This document shows positions 33,337 to 42,340 of a stretch of DNA of 64,000 bases, piece by piece. Positions within the stretch are counted from its first letter, which is position 1; the number at the start of each line of letters is the position of its first letter. The notes beneath the pieces were generated by a model, which was given only the letters and a program-made list of their open reading frames with translations, was not told where the DNA came from and did no database searches. The position numbers were made by a program, and so were the translations under genes. This DNA is from Ancrocorticia sp047602305 (lineage in GTDB: Bacteria; Actinomycetota; Actinomycetes; Actinomycetales; Actinomycetaceae): the NCBI GenBank assembly GCA_047602305.1, contig JASGHO010000001.1, forward strand, positions 2,356,001-2,420,000, written 5' to 3'.

Positions 33337-34461
33337 ATGACGAGGGTTCCAATCAATGGTGAAACGCTGAGGTGGGCGCGTGAGCTGAGCCAAGTCGATT
33401 ATGACGGGTTGGCCAAGGCTGCGGGGATAAAGGCGGAAAGGATTGAGGAGTTCGAATCTGGTGTCGGTATGCCCACGTTCCGCCAGCTTTCCCTTATTGC
33501 CTCTAAACTCGATCGCTCCTTGGGTTTCTTCTTTGCTCCACCCCCGGCTACTCCTGATGTGCCGATGGCTGCTGATTTCCGGAGTCGAGGAGATGGAGAT
33601 CTTTCAGTGGCGCTTGTACGGGAGATGAAACGGGCAGAGCAGCGGCGTGATGCCTTGCTGGATCTCAATGGTTCGCCCGAGAATTCTCCTCGACTTGGTG
33701 CAATTACCTGGGAGAACATTACGGAGCAGGCAAAGAGATTGCGCCGCCACCTCGGCCTGACAGAGGAGTTCACTCCGCAGGAGTCGCAACCGAATCAAGT
33801 TTTTAGTTCTTGGCGAGGGGCGCTAGAGAGTCATGGTTTTCTCATCTTTCAAACCACAGGGATTGCGTTGGAGACATTCCGTGGGCTTTCTCTATACCAC
33901 GATACGCTTCCCGTGATTCTTCTCAATGGGGCAGACTCCGCGAATGGCAAGATATTCACTCTATTCCACGAGGTTGCCCATCTGGCGAACAGAACAAGCG
34001 GGTTATGTGTACTCAGCGAGAACTCGGACGAGGAAGTCATCGCTAACAGGTTTGCGGCCAATTTTCTCATGCCAACAGAGGATTTTCTCCGTGCATTGGA
34101 GGATGTTGATGTTGAACGAACCATCGACCATCTAGCCGGTAAGTTCAAGGTCAGCCGACTAGCTGTGGGGATCAGGCTGCGTACATTGGGGCGCATTTCG
34201 GCTGATGAACTCGCAGCGGTTCGCCAAATGAGTGACGAAAACTGGGCAAAGGTAAGAAATAAGCAAAAGGATAGTTCCGGGCACCCTCCTCACTGGAGGC
34301 TTCGTTACCGAGATCTTGGGCCGACTTATGTTGGGGCTGTAGTTGAAGCACTTGATGAAGGGCGTGTTGACATGGTCGATGCAACACATCTTCTCAATGC
34401 CAAGGTGCCGACGGTTGAGAGACTTGTGGACGAGTACTACCGTGCTGGTGGTGCTGCATGA
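33337..34461 (+). CDS. HTH-ImmA/IrrE metallopeptidase domain protein
   Basis: 374 residues from the ATG at 33337, which has GGAGGAGAGG upstream. N-terminal XRE-type helix-turn-helix (WARELSQVDYDGLAKAAGIK, IEEFESGVGMPTFRQL), a linker, then the ImmA/IrrE zinc-peptidase core with the HExxH motif FHEVAHLAN (H211, E212, H215) and the downstream NRFAANFLMP. Such proteins cleave or sense repressors and often act as antitoxins with an adjoining toxin gene. Here the stop overlaps an ATG of only 14 codons (34459-34503), so the partner appears to be missing or truncated. Confidence 0.85.
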   Translation: MTRVPINGETLRWARELSQVDYDGLAKAAGIKAERIEEFESGVGMPTFRQLSLIASKLDRSLGFFFAPPPATPDVPMAADFRSRGDGDLSVALVREMKRAEQRRDALLDLNGSPENSPRLGAITWENITEQAKRLRRHLGLTEEFTPQESQPNQVFSSWRGALESHGFLIFQTTGIALETFRGLSLYHDTLPVILLNGADSANGKIFTLFHEVAHLANRTSGLCVLSENSDEEVIANRFAANFLMPTEDFLRALEDVDVERTIDHLAGKFKVSRLAVGIRLRTLGRISADELAAVRQMSDENWAKVRNKQKDSSGHPPHWRLRYRDLGPTYVGAVVEALDEGRVDMVDATHLLNAKVPTVERLVDEYYRAGGAA

Positions 34462-34503
34462 GGTTCTTCGACTTCGTTCGTGACAGAGGGTGGAGATTTT
34501 AGC
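34459..34503 (+). pseudogene. Possible truncated partner gene of the ImmA/IrrE protein
   Basis: ATG overlapping the previous stop (ATGA) opens a 14-codon frame reading MRFFDFVRDRGWRF before TAG. The coupling resembles a two-gene toxin-antitoxin operon whose second gene is lost. Just after it lies a 22-bp direct repeat, CGGCGACGACGGCGCCCTAT and two more bases at 34511-34532 and again at 34564-34585 with one mismatch, which may mark the breakpoint. Confidence 0.3.
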
Positions 34504-34616
34504 GGGGAACCGGCGACGACGGCGCCCTATCGATCGTTTTGCCCGGGCCCAAACGCCCCATATCGGCGACGACGGCGTCCTATCGCCCGCTAGCACCGCG
34601 CCGCGGGCCACCCGCC

Positions 34617-35477
34617 TTACACGCGGGCGCGGTCCCTTCCCAGGGGGACCACCTGCGGGGTACCGACGATGGGATCGGGGACCACCACGCACTTCAGCCC
34701 GAAGACTTCCTCCACCAGCTCGGCTGTCACGATCTCGGTGGGCGCCCCCTCGGCCATCACCTTGCCGCCGCGCATGGCAATGAGATGGGTGGCGTAGCGA
34801 GCCGCGTGGTTGAGATCGTGAAGCACCGCAACAAGCGTGTGACCTGCGAGATTGAGGTCTGTAAACAGCTCGAGGAGTTCGATCTGGTAGGTGATGTCCA
34901 GGTATGTGGTGGGTTCGTCGAGCAGCAGGATGTCGGTCTGCTGGGCGAGGGCCATGGCGATCCATACGCGCTGGCGCTGACCGCCGGACAGCTCGTCCAC
35001 GAGGCGCCCGGAAAGAGGGGTCACCCCGGTGGCGTCCATGGCCTCCACAACGGCCTTTTCGTCGGCCTCGGTCCACTGCTGGAAGAGCTTCTGGTGCGGG
35101 TGGCGGCCGCGTGCAACAAGGTCCGCCACCCGGATACCTTCGGGAGCGATCGAGCTCTGTGGAAGCAACCCGATACGCTTGGCGACGTCCTTGGCCTTGT
35201 AGGAGTGGATGTCCGCGCCGTCGAGCACCACCTGCCCCTTGGTGGGCTTGAGAAGGCGGCTGAGTCCGCGCAGCAGGGTGGACTTTCCGCAGGCATTCGG
35301 GCCCACGATCACGGTAAACGACTTGTCCGGAATCTCCACGGAGAGCCCCTCGGAGATCGTGCGCTTGTCGTATCCGATGGTGGCACCCTCGACGCGGAGC
35401 CGATTCTCCGTCAGATTCTCCACAAGATTGCCAGCCAGATTTTTCACCGGCTTGACCGCATTTTGTACCTCAGGCAC
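34617..35477 (-). CDS. Iron-siderophore ABC transporter ATP-binding protein
   Basis: 286 residues of the FecE/FepC type: Walker A VGPNACGKSTLL (the usual GPNGCGKS has A in place of the second G), signature LSGGQRQRVWIAMALAQ, Walker B ILLLDEPTTYLDITYQIEL, and the H-loop LHDLNHAARYA. It energises uptake of ferric siderophores through the two permeases upstream in the same operon. It overlaps the preceding permease by 8 bp. The 155 bp downstream hold only the short repeats noted above. Confidence 0.93.
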   Translation of the reverse strand: MPEVQNAVKPVKNLAGNLVENLTENRLRVEGATIGYDKRTISEGLSVEIPDKSFTVIVGPNACGKSTLLRGLSRLLKPTKGQVVLDGADIHSYKAKDVAKRIGLLPQSSIAPEGIRVADLVARGRHPHQKLFQQWTEADEKAVVEAMDATGVTPLSGRLVDELSGGQRQRVWIAMALAQQTDILLLDEPTTYLDITYQIELLELFTDLNLAGHTLVAVLHDLNHAARYATHLIAMRGGKVMAEGAPTEIVTAELVEEVFGLKCVVVPDPIVGTPQVVPLGRDRARV

Positions 35478-36591
35478 GATTCCTCACTTCTTTGATGATG
35501 AGCCACACAAGGTAGGCGCCTCCAACGACCACCGTGACCACTCCGACGGGCAGCACGGTGGGCAAAAGATGTTGGGCGACGACGTCCGCCGCAACCAGTA
35601 GCAGCGCCCCCATGCAGGCCGCGGGGGCGAGCGTCACGCCGGGCGTCCGTGCAAGCCGGCGTGCGATCTGCGGCGCCGCCAGCGCCACAAAGGCGATGGG
35701 CCCGGCGGCAGCTGTCACCACAGCGGTCAAAGCCACCGCGATCAGCATGACCAGCAGTCGTACCGGTTCGGTTCGGGTACCGGTGGCTTTCGCGGCGTCG
35801 TCGCCAAGTTCCAGTTGCCGCAGCGACGGCGAGAGTCCGGACGCGGCAATCAACAACGCCACCACGAGTACGCCACCCAGCAGCGCCTGTTCCCAGGTGG
35901 TGCCGTTGAGTGAGCCGGCGCCCCACACGGTTGCGCTGAGCGCGACTTCTTGTTCCGCGGTGAGCATCAGCCAGGTGTTGAACGAGCTGAGCATCGCCGA
36001 GACCGCGATACCGACGATGATGAGCCGGAACCCCTGCACGCCGCGCTGCCAGGCGAAAAGATACACGGCCGCGGCGGTGAGAATTCCGCCGATCAGGGCG
36101 CCGCCGGCAACTTGGAGATAGCCGCCGCCGAAGACGATGATGACGGTGAGCGCGCCGGTGTACGAGCCCGTCGAGAACCCGATGATGTCGGGCGAGGCGA
36201 GTGGGTTGCGGGTGAGCGACTGGAACGCCGCGCCCGCGGTGCCGAGGGCCGCGCCGAAGAGAATCGCCGCGAGAACCCTGGGAAGGCGCCATTCGACGAC
36301 GACGGTGCGCGCGAACCCGGCATCCGGGTCACCTACGAGCGCTGCCCATATCTGCGCGAGGGTAAGTGGGTAGTCGCCGAGAGATAGGGCCAGGATGGCG
36401 GTGGCGATCGTGGCCGCCACTATCGCTGCGCATACGACGAGGGAGCGCAGCTGCCAGCGGCCTGCGAGCCCGCCGCGGCGCACGGTGAAGGTCTGGTAGC
36501 CGAAGTCGACCCGACGGACGGGCGTGCGGCTGGCTCGAGCTGAACCGTCGCGGGCGGGGGTGGGTGCGTCGTCGTCGATCATGGTGCTCAC
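35470..36591 (-). CDS. Iron-siderophore ABC transporter permease 2
   Basis: 373 residues, FecCD/BtuC family with about nine to ten membrane helices. Family marks are GDYPLTLAQIWAAL, RLPRVLAAILFGAALGTAGA, QSLTRNPLASPDIIGFSTG and the coupling-helix area near GPIAFVALAAPQIARRL. A cytosolic Arg-rich leader of about 50 residues precedes the first helix. It heterodimerises with the other permease; the start overlaps that gene by 4 bp. Confidence 0.92.
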   Translation of the reverse strand: MSTMIDDDAPTPARDGSARASRTPVRRVDFGYQTFTVRRGGLAGRWQLRSLVVCAAIVAATIATAILALSLGDYPLTLAQIWAALVGDPDAGFARTVVVEWRLPRVLAAILFGAALGTAGAAFQSLTRNPLASPDIIGFSTGSYTGALTVIIVFGGGYLQVAGGALIGGILTAAAVYLFAWQRGVQGFRLIIVGIAVSAMLSSFNTWLMLTAEQEVALSATVWGAGSLNGTTWEQALLGGVLVVALLIAASGLSPSLRQLELGDDAAKATGTRTEPVRLLVMLIAVALTAVVTAAAGPIAFVALAAPQIARRLARTPGVTLAPAACMGALLLVAADVVAQHLLPTVLPVGVVTVVVGGAYLVWLIIKEVRNRA

Positions 36592-37742
36592 AGTCCGCTC
36601 GCTTTCTGCCGCCGGACCAGGATAATCAGCACCGGGGCGCCAATAAACGCCGTGACGATGCCGACGGGGAACTCGCCCGGCCAGCGCAACACGCGGGCGA
36701 GGATGTCTGCGGCGAGGACGAGGCTGGGCGCGAGAACCATCGTGTAGGCGAGGATCCAGCGCTGGTCCGGGCCCACGATCCAGCGCGCGATGTGCGGAAT
36801 CATGAGCCCCACGAAGCCGATCGGGCCCGCGATTGCGGTGGCGCCGCCGGCCAGCAGGGTGACGGCGACGACGACGATGACGCGTGTGCGCATGACGTCG
36901 GTGCCGAGGGAGCGGGCGAGGTCGTCGCCGAGGGCGATGACGTTGAGCGAGCCGCTCGCGAAGATGGCCAGGAGTAATCCGATCGCGAGGAAGGGGAGGA
37001 CCGGGAGCAGGATGTCCCAGCTGCGGTCGGCGATGCTACCTGCATTCCAGCTGCGCATCTTGTTGAAGGCGCGCGGGTCGATGAGGATCATTGCGGTGAC
37101 GATGCCGCCGAGTACGGCGCCGAGAGCCACGCCGGAGAGCGTGAGTTTCACGGGATCCGTGGCGCCGGTGCCCGCGGAGCCGATGAGGTAGACCGTGACG
37201 GTCACCACCAGAGCGCCCACGAAGGCGAAGGCCACTTGGCCGGAAATTGAAGTGACCCCGAAGGCGGCCACGCCCAGAGCCACGAAGAACGATGCCCCCG
37301 CGTTGACGCCGAGGATGCCGGGGTCGGCGAGGGGATTGCGGGTCAGTGCCTGGATGAGCGCGCCGGCCACCCCGAGCGAGAGTCCGATACAGAATCCGAC
37401 GGCGGTGCGGGGAATACGCAGATCCCACACGATGTGGGCGTTCCCTTCGCCGGTGTTGTTGGCGAGAGCCTCGAGAAGGGCGTTTGGGGGAATGTATCTG
37501 GAACCCACGGCAACGCTCGCGAGGACTATCAGCGCTAGGATCGCGATGGCGGCGAGAAGACCGAGGAAACGGCGCCCATTGGAGGAGGCTACGGGTTCGG
37601 CAGCGTGGGCTTTTCCGCTGGTGGCGCGGCCTGCTGGGCCGGTTGAGCCCTCGGGGTTCGCGGGGTCAGCGGCGGAATCGGTGCCGTGGCCGGAACCGGG
37701 TTCGTGAGAGGCCGCGCGTTCGCCGACGTCGGCAACCGTCAT
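36588..37742 (-). CDS. Iron-siderophore ABC transporter permease 1
   Basis: 384 residues, FecCD/BtuC family: RIPRTAVGFCIGLSLGVAGA, QALTRNPLADPGILGVNAGA, GPIGFVGLMIPHIARWIVG. A polar leader of about 50 residues (Gly/Ser/Pro-rich) precedes the membrane part. It is the first gene of the leftward operon permease-permease-ATPase and starts 51 bp from a DtxR/IdeR-type box, so it should be repressed when iron is plentiful. Confidence 0.92.
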   Translation of the reverse strand: MTVADVGERAASHEPGSGHGTDSAADPANPEGSTGPAGRATSGKAHAAEPVASSNGRRFLGLLAAIAILALIVLASVAVGSRYIPPNALLEALANNTGEGNAHIVWDLRIPRTAVGFCIGLSLGVAGALIQALTRNPLADPGILGVNAGASFFVALGVAAFGVTSISGQVAFAFVGALVVTVTVYLIGSAGTGATDPVKLTLSGVALGAVLGGIVTAMILIDPRAFNKMRSWNAGSIADRSWDILLPVLPFLAIGLLLAIFASGSLNVIALGDDLARSLGTDVMRTRVIVVVAVTLLAGGATAIAGPIGFVGLMIPHIARWIVGPDQRWILAYTMVLAPSLVLAADILARVLRWPGEFPVGIVTAFIGAPVLIILVRRQKASGL

Positions 37743-37792
37743 GGGTCCTCCATTCTGTCCAGCGACTTTGGTCGTGCGTTGACACTGAGCGG

Positions 37793-37811
37793 TCAGGTAA
37801 GGCTAACATAA
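37793..37811. promoter_or_regulatory. DtxR/IdeR-type iron box
   Basis: TCAGGTAAGGCTAACATAA matches the corynebacterial/mycobacterial consensus TTAGGTTAGGCTAACCTAA at 16 of 19 positions. It lies between the divergent importer operon (start 37742) and the binding-protein gene (start 38022) and could control both. The rest of this 279-bp gap shows no other feature. Confidence 0.82.
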
Positions 37812-38021
37812 CGATTAACCTCTTGATGGACCGATGTCAACATGGGGTTTTACGCCGAACAACACACGCCCCGTGTCGGATGAAGCGGGTCAAGAATACT
37901 ACTGGGTAACGAGCTCTGACGAACGAGACGAGCCTTCCACACCTTACAAGTTTCCCACGCCCCAACCCATCCGCGGTCCGCCGCAGCACAGAACCTACAC
38001 CAAAGAAACGGACTCGCTTCT

Positions 38022-39017
38022 ATGCAACTTCGCCGCGTATCAATCGCCCTCCTCGCCGCCGGAGCGCTCGCTCTCAGCGCATGCTCGTCGTCGTCGGATT
38101 CGAAGGAAACCACGGCTCCCAGCGGTGACACCGCCGCGGGTGACCTGACCTACCCCGCTACCATCGACACCAAGTTCGGTGAGATCACCGTCGAAGAGAA
38201 GCCGGAGCGCGTGGTGGCGCTGGGCTGGGGAGATGCGGAAGTCGCTCTCGCTCTCGGCACCCAGCCCGTTGGTGCTGCTGACTGGCTCGGCTTCGGTGGC
38301 GAAGGCGTCGGCCCCTGGTCGGAGGGCCTCTACGACAAGGCCCCCGAGATCCTCGGCACCATGGAACTGTCCTACGAGGCTGTTGCCGCTCTCGAGCCCG
38401 ACCTCATCATTGACGTGCGCAGCTCCGGCGACAAGGAGCGCTACGATCGCCTGTCCTCCATCGCCACCACCATCGGCGTGCCCGAAGGCGGCGACTCCTG
38501 GCTGGCCACCCCGGACCAGCAGGTGACGATGATCTCCGCCGCACTCGGCCAGCCCGAGAAGGGCGAGGAGATGCTCAAGGAGGTCGACGACGCCTTCGCC
38601 AAGGTTGCCGACGATCACTCCGATTGGGCCGGCAAGACCGTCACCGTTGCCACCCGCACGAGCGAAACCTGGGGCGCCTACGTCAACGATCCGCGCGTGA
38701 CGTTCTTTGAGAACCTTGGCTTCAAGCTGACCTCCGAGGTCAAGGACCTGCCCCTTGATGAGAACGGCTGGAGCGTCAGCATCTCCCCCGAGCAGCTCGA
38801 CAAGCTTGACGCCGACCTCCTCGTCGCCTTCCCGATCTTCATCGACACCAAGGAAATCACCGACGACGCCGGCTGGAAGCTGATCCCCGCCGTGGCCGAC
38901 GGCCGCTCCATCGTGATCGACGGCGACCTGTCCAACGCCTTCTCGCTCGCCACGCCCGCCTCGACGATCTACGCGATCAACGAGTTCACGCCGCTCATCG
39001 AGAAGGCCGTGAAGTAA
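38022..39017 (+). CDS. Iron-siderophore binding lipoprotein 1
   Basis: 331 residues. Lipoprotein signal MQLRRVSIALLAAGALALSA with C21 in the lipobox, a Ser/Thr spacer, then a class III periplasmic-binding fold (FGEITVEEKPERVVALGWGD, YEAVAALEPDLIIDV, VGVPEGGD-like middle, LDADLLVAFPIF). The PERVVAL and LEPDLI segments are typical of FecB/FepB. It delivers the ferric siderophore to the divergently encoded permeases. It shares the iron box and ends at a strong terminator. Confidence 0.92.
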   Translation: MQLRRVSIALLAAGALALSACSSSSDSKETTAPSGDTAAGDLTYPATIDTKFGEITVEEKPERVVALGWGDAEVALALGTQPVGAADWLGFGGEGVGPWSEGLYDKAPEILGTMELSYEAVAALEPDLIIDVRSSGDKERYDRLSSIATTIGVPEGGDSWLATPDQQVTMISAALGQPEKGEEMLKEVDDAFAKVADDHSDWAGKTVTVATRTSETWGAYVNDPRVTFFENLGFKLTSEVKDLPLDENGWSVSISPEQLDKLDADLLVAFPIFIDTKEITDDAGWKLIPAVADGRSIVIDGDLSNAFSLATPASTIYAINEFTPLIEKAVK

Positions 39018-39047
39018 CGCTGAGCTGCCACGTTCATAATTGACGAC

Positions 39048-39091
39048 GACGGCGCCGCATCCGGTTTGTGATGCGGCGCCGTTTGTTTACG
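39048..39091. terminator. Bidirectional terminator, copy 1 of a 44-bp repeat
   Basis: Stem GGCGCCGCAT at 39051-39060 and ATGCGGCGCC at 39071-39080, then GTTTGTTT. It lies between convergent genes. The whole 44 bp recurs at 43965-44008 with one mismatch. Downstream, 39092-39207 has a 14-bp direct repeat CACGGCTCTCAGTT and no gene. Confidence 0.9.
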
Positions 39092-39207
39092 CCCGGAATG
39101 TTGTGCACGCCCGGAACGTGCCGGGCCAACAACGTCAAACCGTTCAAGCCGAGCGGCGAGTGTTCCACGGGGAACTCCCGCCGCTCACGGCTCTCAGTTC
39201 ACGGCTC

Positions 39208-40269
39208 TCAGTTGAGCGTCTTGGCTAGTTCGGGGACGAAATCCTCGAGCAAGAACTGGGTGCCAAGCGGACCCTGTGTAGCGATGGCCCAACCAATGGG
39301 GGAGCGGTTGCCGTCGTCGCCGTCGATAATCGTAACGAGACGCTTGTCCTGCACCGCCGAAAGCTTGGCGAACAGTTCGTTGCCCGTCACCTTCTCGAGC
39401 TCGCCGTGGCTGGAGTCGTTGAGGATGAGAACATCGGCGTCAACGAGGGCCATCTGCTCGAAGCTGACCTGATCGGCGTCTGCAAAGTTCTTGGCCAGTG
39501 GATTGGTTGTGAAACCAAGGGAGGAGAAGAAGTTCTCGGCCGGGGAACCGGGTGTCGAGAAGTAGCTGAGACCGTATGCCGCTTCTCCAAACCAGACGAG
39601 GAAGGTGGCGGTCTTGCCCGCGAATTCCGGGTGCTCCTCGCGGACGAGCTTGAGACGGTCATCGTGTTGCGCAATGACCTTTTCGGCGCGGTCGCTCAGG
39701 TCGAGCGCCTTGCCGAGGATGCGCAGTTCTTCCTGCCAGGTCACTCCGCTGTAGTAGTCGCCACCTTCCACAGCCTTTTCCGGGGCGGCAATGGGGGCGA
39801 TCTCCGATATGCGCTTGTAGCTGTCGGTCAAGTCGCCGTCGAATGCCGTGATGAGGTCAGCGTCGGCGGCGGCGAAGGTCTCCAGTGGAAGGTCAGAATC
39901 GAACGAGAAGGTTTCGATCTCTGCCGAGCCGTGCTCCTCAAGCCAAGGAGCGTTGACGACAGCCTGGCTGATCAGCACCGGGGTGACGTCGAGTGCCAAC
40001 AGGAGTTCAACATCGGTGGCGTTGGTGGTTGCCGCGATGATCCGTTCGGGGCGCTCCTCGAGGGTGGTTTCACCCCAGGGCGTCTTGAGAGTGAGAGGGT
40101 ACTGGGTTTTGCCTTCGGCGGGTGGCAGCAGGCTCGATGCCTCGCCTGATGCCTCGCCCGAGGGCTTCTCTGCGGCAGATTCGTCAGTGCCGCCGCAGGC
40201 GGAGAGTGCCAGAGCGAGTGCTGTCACTCCAGCGAGGAGTGCGGAACGTGTGGGTGTCAGGGTGGTCAT
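39208..40269 (-). CDS. Iron-siderophore binding lipoprotein 2
   Basis: 353 residues. Signal peptide and lipobox LSAC (C25), Glu/Ser-rich spacer, then a class III binding fold: TPWGETTLEERPERIIAATT, TDVELLLALDVTPVLIS, FEQMALVDADVLILND. It is only distantly related to the binding protein at 38022, so it may bind a different siderophore or haem-like ligand. It is the downstream gene of an operon with the reductase-methyltransferase fusion (56-bp gap). No permease of its own is present, so it may share the importer at 34.6-37.7 kb. Confidence 0.9.
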   Translation of the reverse strand: MTTLTPTRSALLAGVTALALALSACGGTDESAAEKPSGEASGEASSLLPPAEGKTQYPLTLKTPWGETTLEERPERIIAATTNATDVELLLALDVTPVLISQAVVNAPWLEEHGSAEIETFSFDSDLPLETFAAADADLITAFDGDLTDSYKRISEIAPIAAPEKAVEGGDYYSGVTWQEELRILGKALDLSDRAEKVIAQHDDRLKLVREEHPEFAGKTATFLVWFGEAAYGLSYFSTPGSPAENFFSSLGFTTNPLAKNFADADQVSFEQMALVDADVLILNDSSHGELEKVTGNELFAKLSAVQDKRLVTIIDGDDGNRSPIGWAIATQGPLGTQFLLEDFVPELAKTLN

Positions 40270-40325
40270 GTGGTTCTTTCTGTTTGTGGGCGTGATCCAA
40301 GATCTATTGGTGGGATCTCTGGGCT

Positions 40326-42227
40326 TTATGGGGTTGGTGTGAGCAGGTGCAGTTTGGCGCCCCAGCCGACTGTCTCGGTGGCCGCGTTTGTGAGTCCGGC
40401 GTCGGCGAACACTTGGGCCAGTTCGCCGTCGGTCCGGTATCCGGAACCGGTGAGTGTCAGTGCGAGCAGATCTGCCTCGCAGGCATGCTCGTCCAGTTCG
40501 GTTTCGTCGAGGGTGTCCTCGATGACGACGAGCCGCCCGCCGGGTGCCAACGATTGCGCCGCGCGGCGCAGAATGAGTGCCGCCTCCAGGTCACGATGAT
40601 CGCTGAGAACCTTGACGAGCAGGACGACGTCGGCCTCCGTCCCGCTCTCGAATAGCGACTGTTCGATCACCTCAATGCGCTCTCTCTGCGCTGCAACCGG
40701 CACGGATTGCGGCAGGTCCGCGCGGAACCATGCCGCCGCAGTGGGCAGGGCGGCGATGGTCACGTGCATCTGCGGATGCTTGGAAACGAGTGCGGCGGCG
40801 AAAGCTCCGGCACCGTTGGAGTGCACGAGCACGTGCTTCGCCCCCGAAAGTACCTGCGCCTGCGCAAGCGGGGTGGCAAGGTACCTTGCGAACTCGGCGG
40901 TATTTTCGAGGAGCTTGTTCTCAAAGGAGGTGTCCTCGCGGAGCGCCGGATAGCTGCGGCCGCTCGCCTTCTCGTAGCTCGGTGCGCCGGAACGCACCGC
41001 ATCTTCGAGGGCGTAGAACCCAAGCTCCTGCCGCGCGGTGACGCCGTCATGGCGCAAGTGATCGAGCACGTATTCGTTGGTGAGGAATTCGCCGGTTTCG
41101 CTGAGCTTGTACTCGCCGGAGTCGCTCTGCTCAAGCAGCTCCAGGGCATGCAGGTAGCGGAGGAACTTGCCGAGTGCCCGCTCATCGGCCCCGGTGGCGC
41201 GAGCGAGCGCAGCCACGGTGGTGACGCCGCGCGAGATGTGATCGGCAATGTCGAGATTCGCCGCCACCCGAATTGCCATGGGCGGCAGCAGTTCTGCCAT
41301 CTCATGGAACTTTTCGAAGGCTGCCTGGTTGCGTTCTGGATCAGGGACGGCGTCGTCGTTTTCAAGGGCGACGACGGCCTGACGCTTCCAGTAGCCGGTG
41401 AAATCGATACGGCGCTTGTCGAGGCCGCGCTCCTCGATCAGGTGACGCCGCAGGTCACGGACGGTGGCCTGCTCTCCGGCGATCCAGGCGAAGGCGTCGC
41501 CCTCCCACCAGGTTGCCTGGCGAACCGCGTCAAGGAGCAGAGTGGTGGTGCCGGGTTCGGCACCGTTGCGTGCCAGCCAGGTGACGTTGACGCCCTCCAG
41601 TTCACGCAGTTCCTGCCGGTGCGCCTCCTCTGCTACCTCGATGAAGACCTGGGCGCGCGCATCCGCGGGCAGCTCCTCGAGCAAGCGCGCGATGGCTGGG
41701 ATGGCGGTGTCATCACCCGCAACCACGAGCCAGTCGGCATTCTCGGGCAATCCTGAGGAGACAGCGGGGCCGAACACGTGGATGTGGTCGCCAGGCTGTG
41801 CTCGATACGCCCAAGTGGTGGCAATTCCGATGCCGTGCTTGACGAAATCGATCTCAAGCTCGCGACGCTCGGGATCATAGGAGCGCACGGTGTAGACCTT
41901 TGCCAACAGCTTTCGCTCCTTCGGGAAAGTGATACCGCCATCCTTGATGATGGGCAGTACCGGCTCGGTCTCGCCGGGGTAAGGGAAGATGAGACGGACG
42001 TCGTCGTCAAATCCGGTCGACGCGAATGCTTTCTGTTCCAACCCGTCGGGGGTGGTGTGTGCCGCGAGTTGGTGGCCAGTTAGCGTGACGCGGCGCATTC
42101 CCGGCGTGACATCCGCGACTCTCAGCACCTCCAACTCGCGAAGCGCCATGGGGTAAACGGTGGTGGGGCGGATATGACGAGGCAAGGGAACTCCTGAATA
42201 GAACGCGGCGGAGAGATCTGTTTCCAC
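40326..42227 (-). CDS. Siderophore-interacting reductase fused to a degenerate methyltransferase
   Basis: 633 residues. Residues about 27-290 are a siderophore-interacting protein (FAD/NADPH ferric-siderophore reductase): MALRELEVLRVADVTPGMRR, GDHIHVFGPAVSS, WLVVAGDDTAIPAIARLLEE, FAWIAGEQATVRDLRRHLIE. Residues about 300-633 resemble plant/bacterial O-methyltransferases of the acetylserotonin type: helical dimerisation part (MAIRVAANLDIADHI, LRYLHALELLEQ), then a Rossmann part. There the cofactor motif, usually LVDVGGGxG, reads VLVHSNGAGAF and the acidic residue of DLP is Ala in ALP, so S-adenosylmethionine binding is doubtful. Probable role: releasing iron from imported siderophores. Start GTG at 42227. 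Confidence 0.85.
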   Translation of the reverse strand: METDLSAAFYSGVPLPRHIRPTTVYPMALRELEVLRVADVTPGMRRVTLTGHQLAAHTTPDGLEQKAFASTGFDDDVRLIFPYPGETEPVLPIIKDGGITFPKERKLLAKVYTVRSYDPERRELEIDFVKHGIGIATTWAYRAQPGDHIHVFGPAVSSGLPENADWLVVAGDDTAIPAIARLLEELPADARAQVFIEVAEEAHRQELRELEGVNVTWLARNGAEPGTTTLLLDAVRQATWWEGDAFAWIAGEQATVRDLRRHLIEERGLDKRRIDFTGYWKRQAVVALENDDAVPDPERNQAAFEKFHEMAELLPPMAIRVAANLDIADHISRGVTTVAALARATGADERALGKFLRYLHALELLEQSDSGEYKLSETGEFLTNEYVLDHLRHDGVTARQELGFYALEDAVRSGAPSYEKASGRSYPALREDTSFENKLLENTAEFARYLATPLAQAQVLSGAKHVLVHSNGAGAFAAALVSKHPQMHVTIAALPTAAAWFRADLPQSVPVAAQRERIEVIEQSLFESGTEADVVLLVKVLSDHRDLEAALILRRAAQSLAPGGRLVVIEDTLDETELDEHACEADLLALTLTGSGYRTDGELAQVFADAGLTNAATETVGWGAKLHLLTPTP

Positions 42228-42243
42228 AAGGTTGGGAGATCAA

Positions 42244-42262
42244 CGCCAGTAAGGGTACCCTA
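42244..42262. promoter_or_regulatory. Weak DtxR/IdeR-like box
   Basis: The 19 bp ending CCCTAA with core AAGGGTACCCTAA match the iron-box consensus at about 12 of 19 positions and have a symmetric core. They lie between the reductase fusion (start 42227) and the AraC regulator (start 42341). The match is too weak to be sure. Confidence 0.4.
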
Positions 42263-42340
42263 ATTCTATTGACGTGCTTTATCGCCATATGCCAACTTTT
42301 TACACTCGTTACCATTGCTCCAGGGAGGAGGTGGGATTCC

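Noticed and set aside
39041..39056. Frequent GACGACGAC/CGTCGTCGTC words as a possible Chi or FtsK-orienting motif
   Set aside because: They occur in both orientations on both sides of the origin with no visible strand bias; a genome-wide count would be needed.
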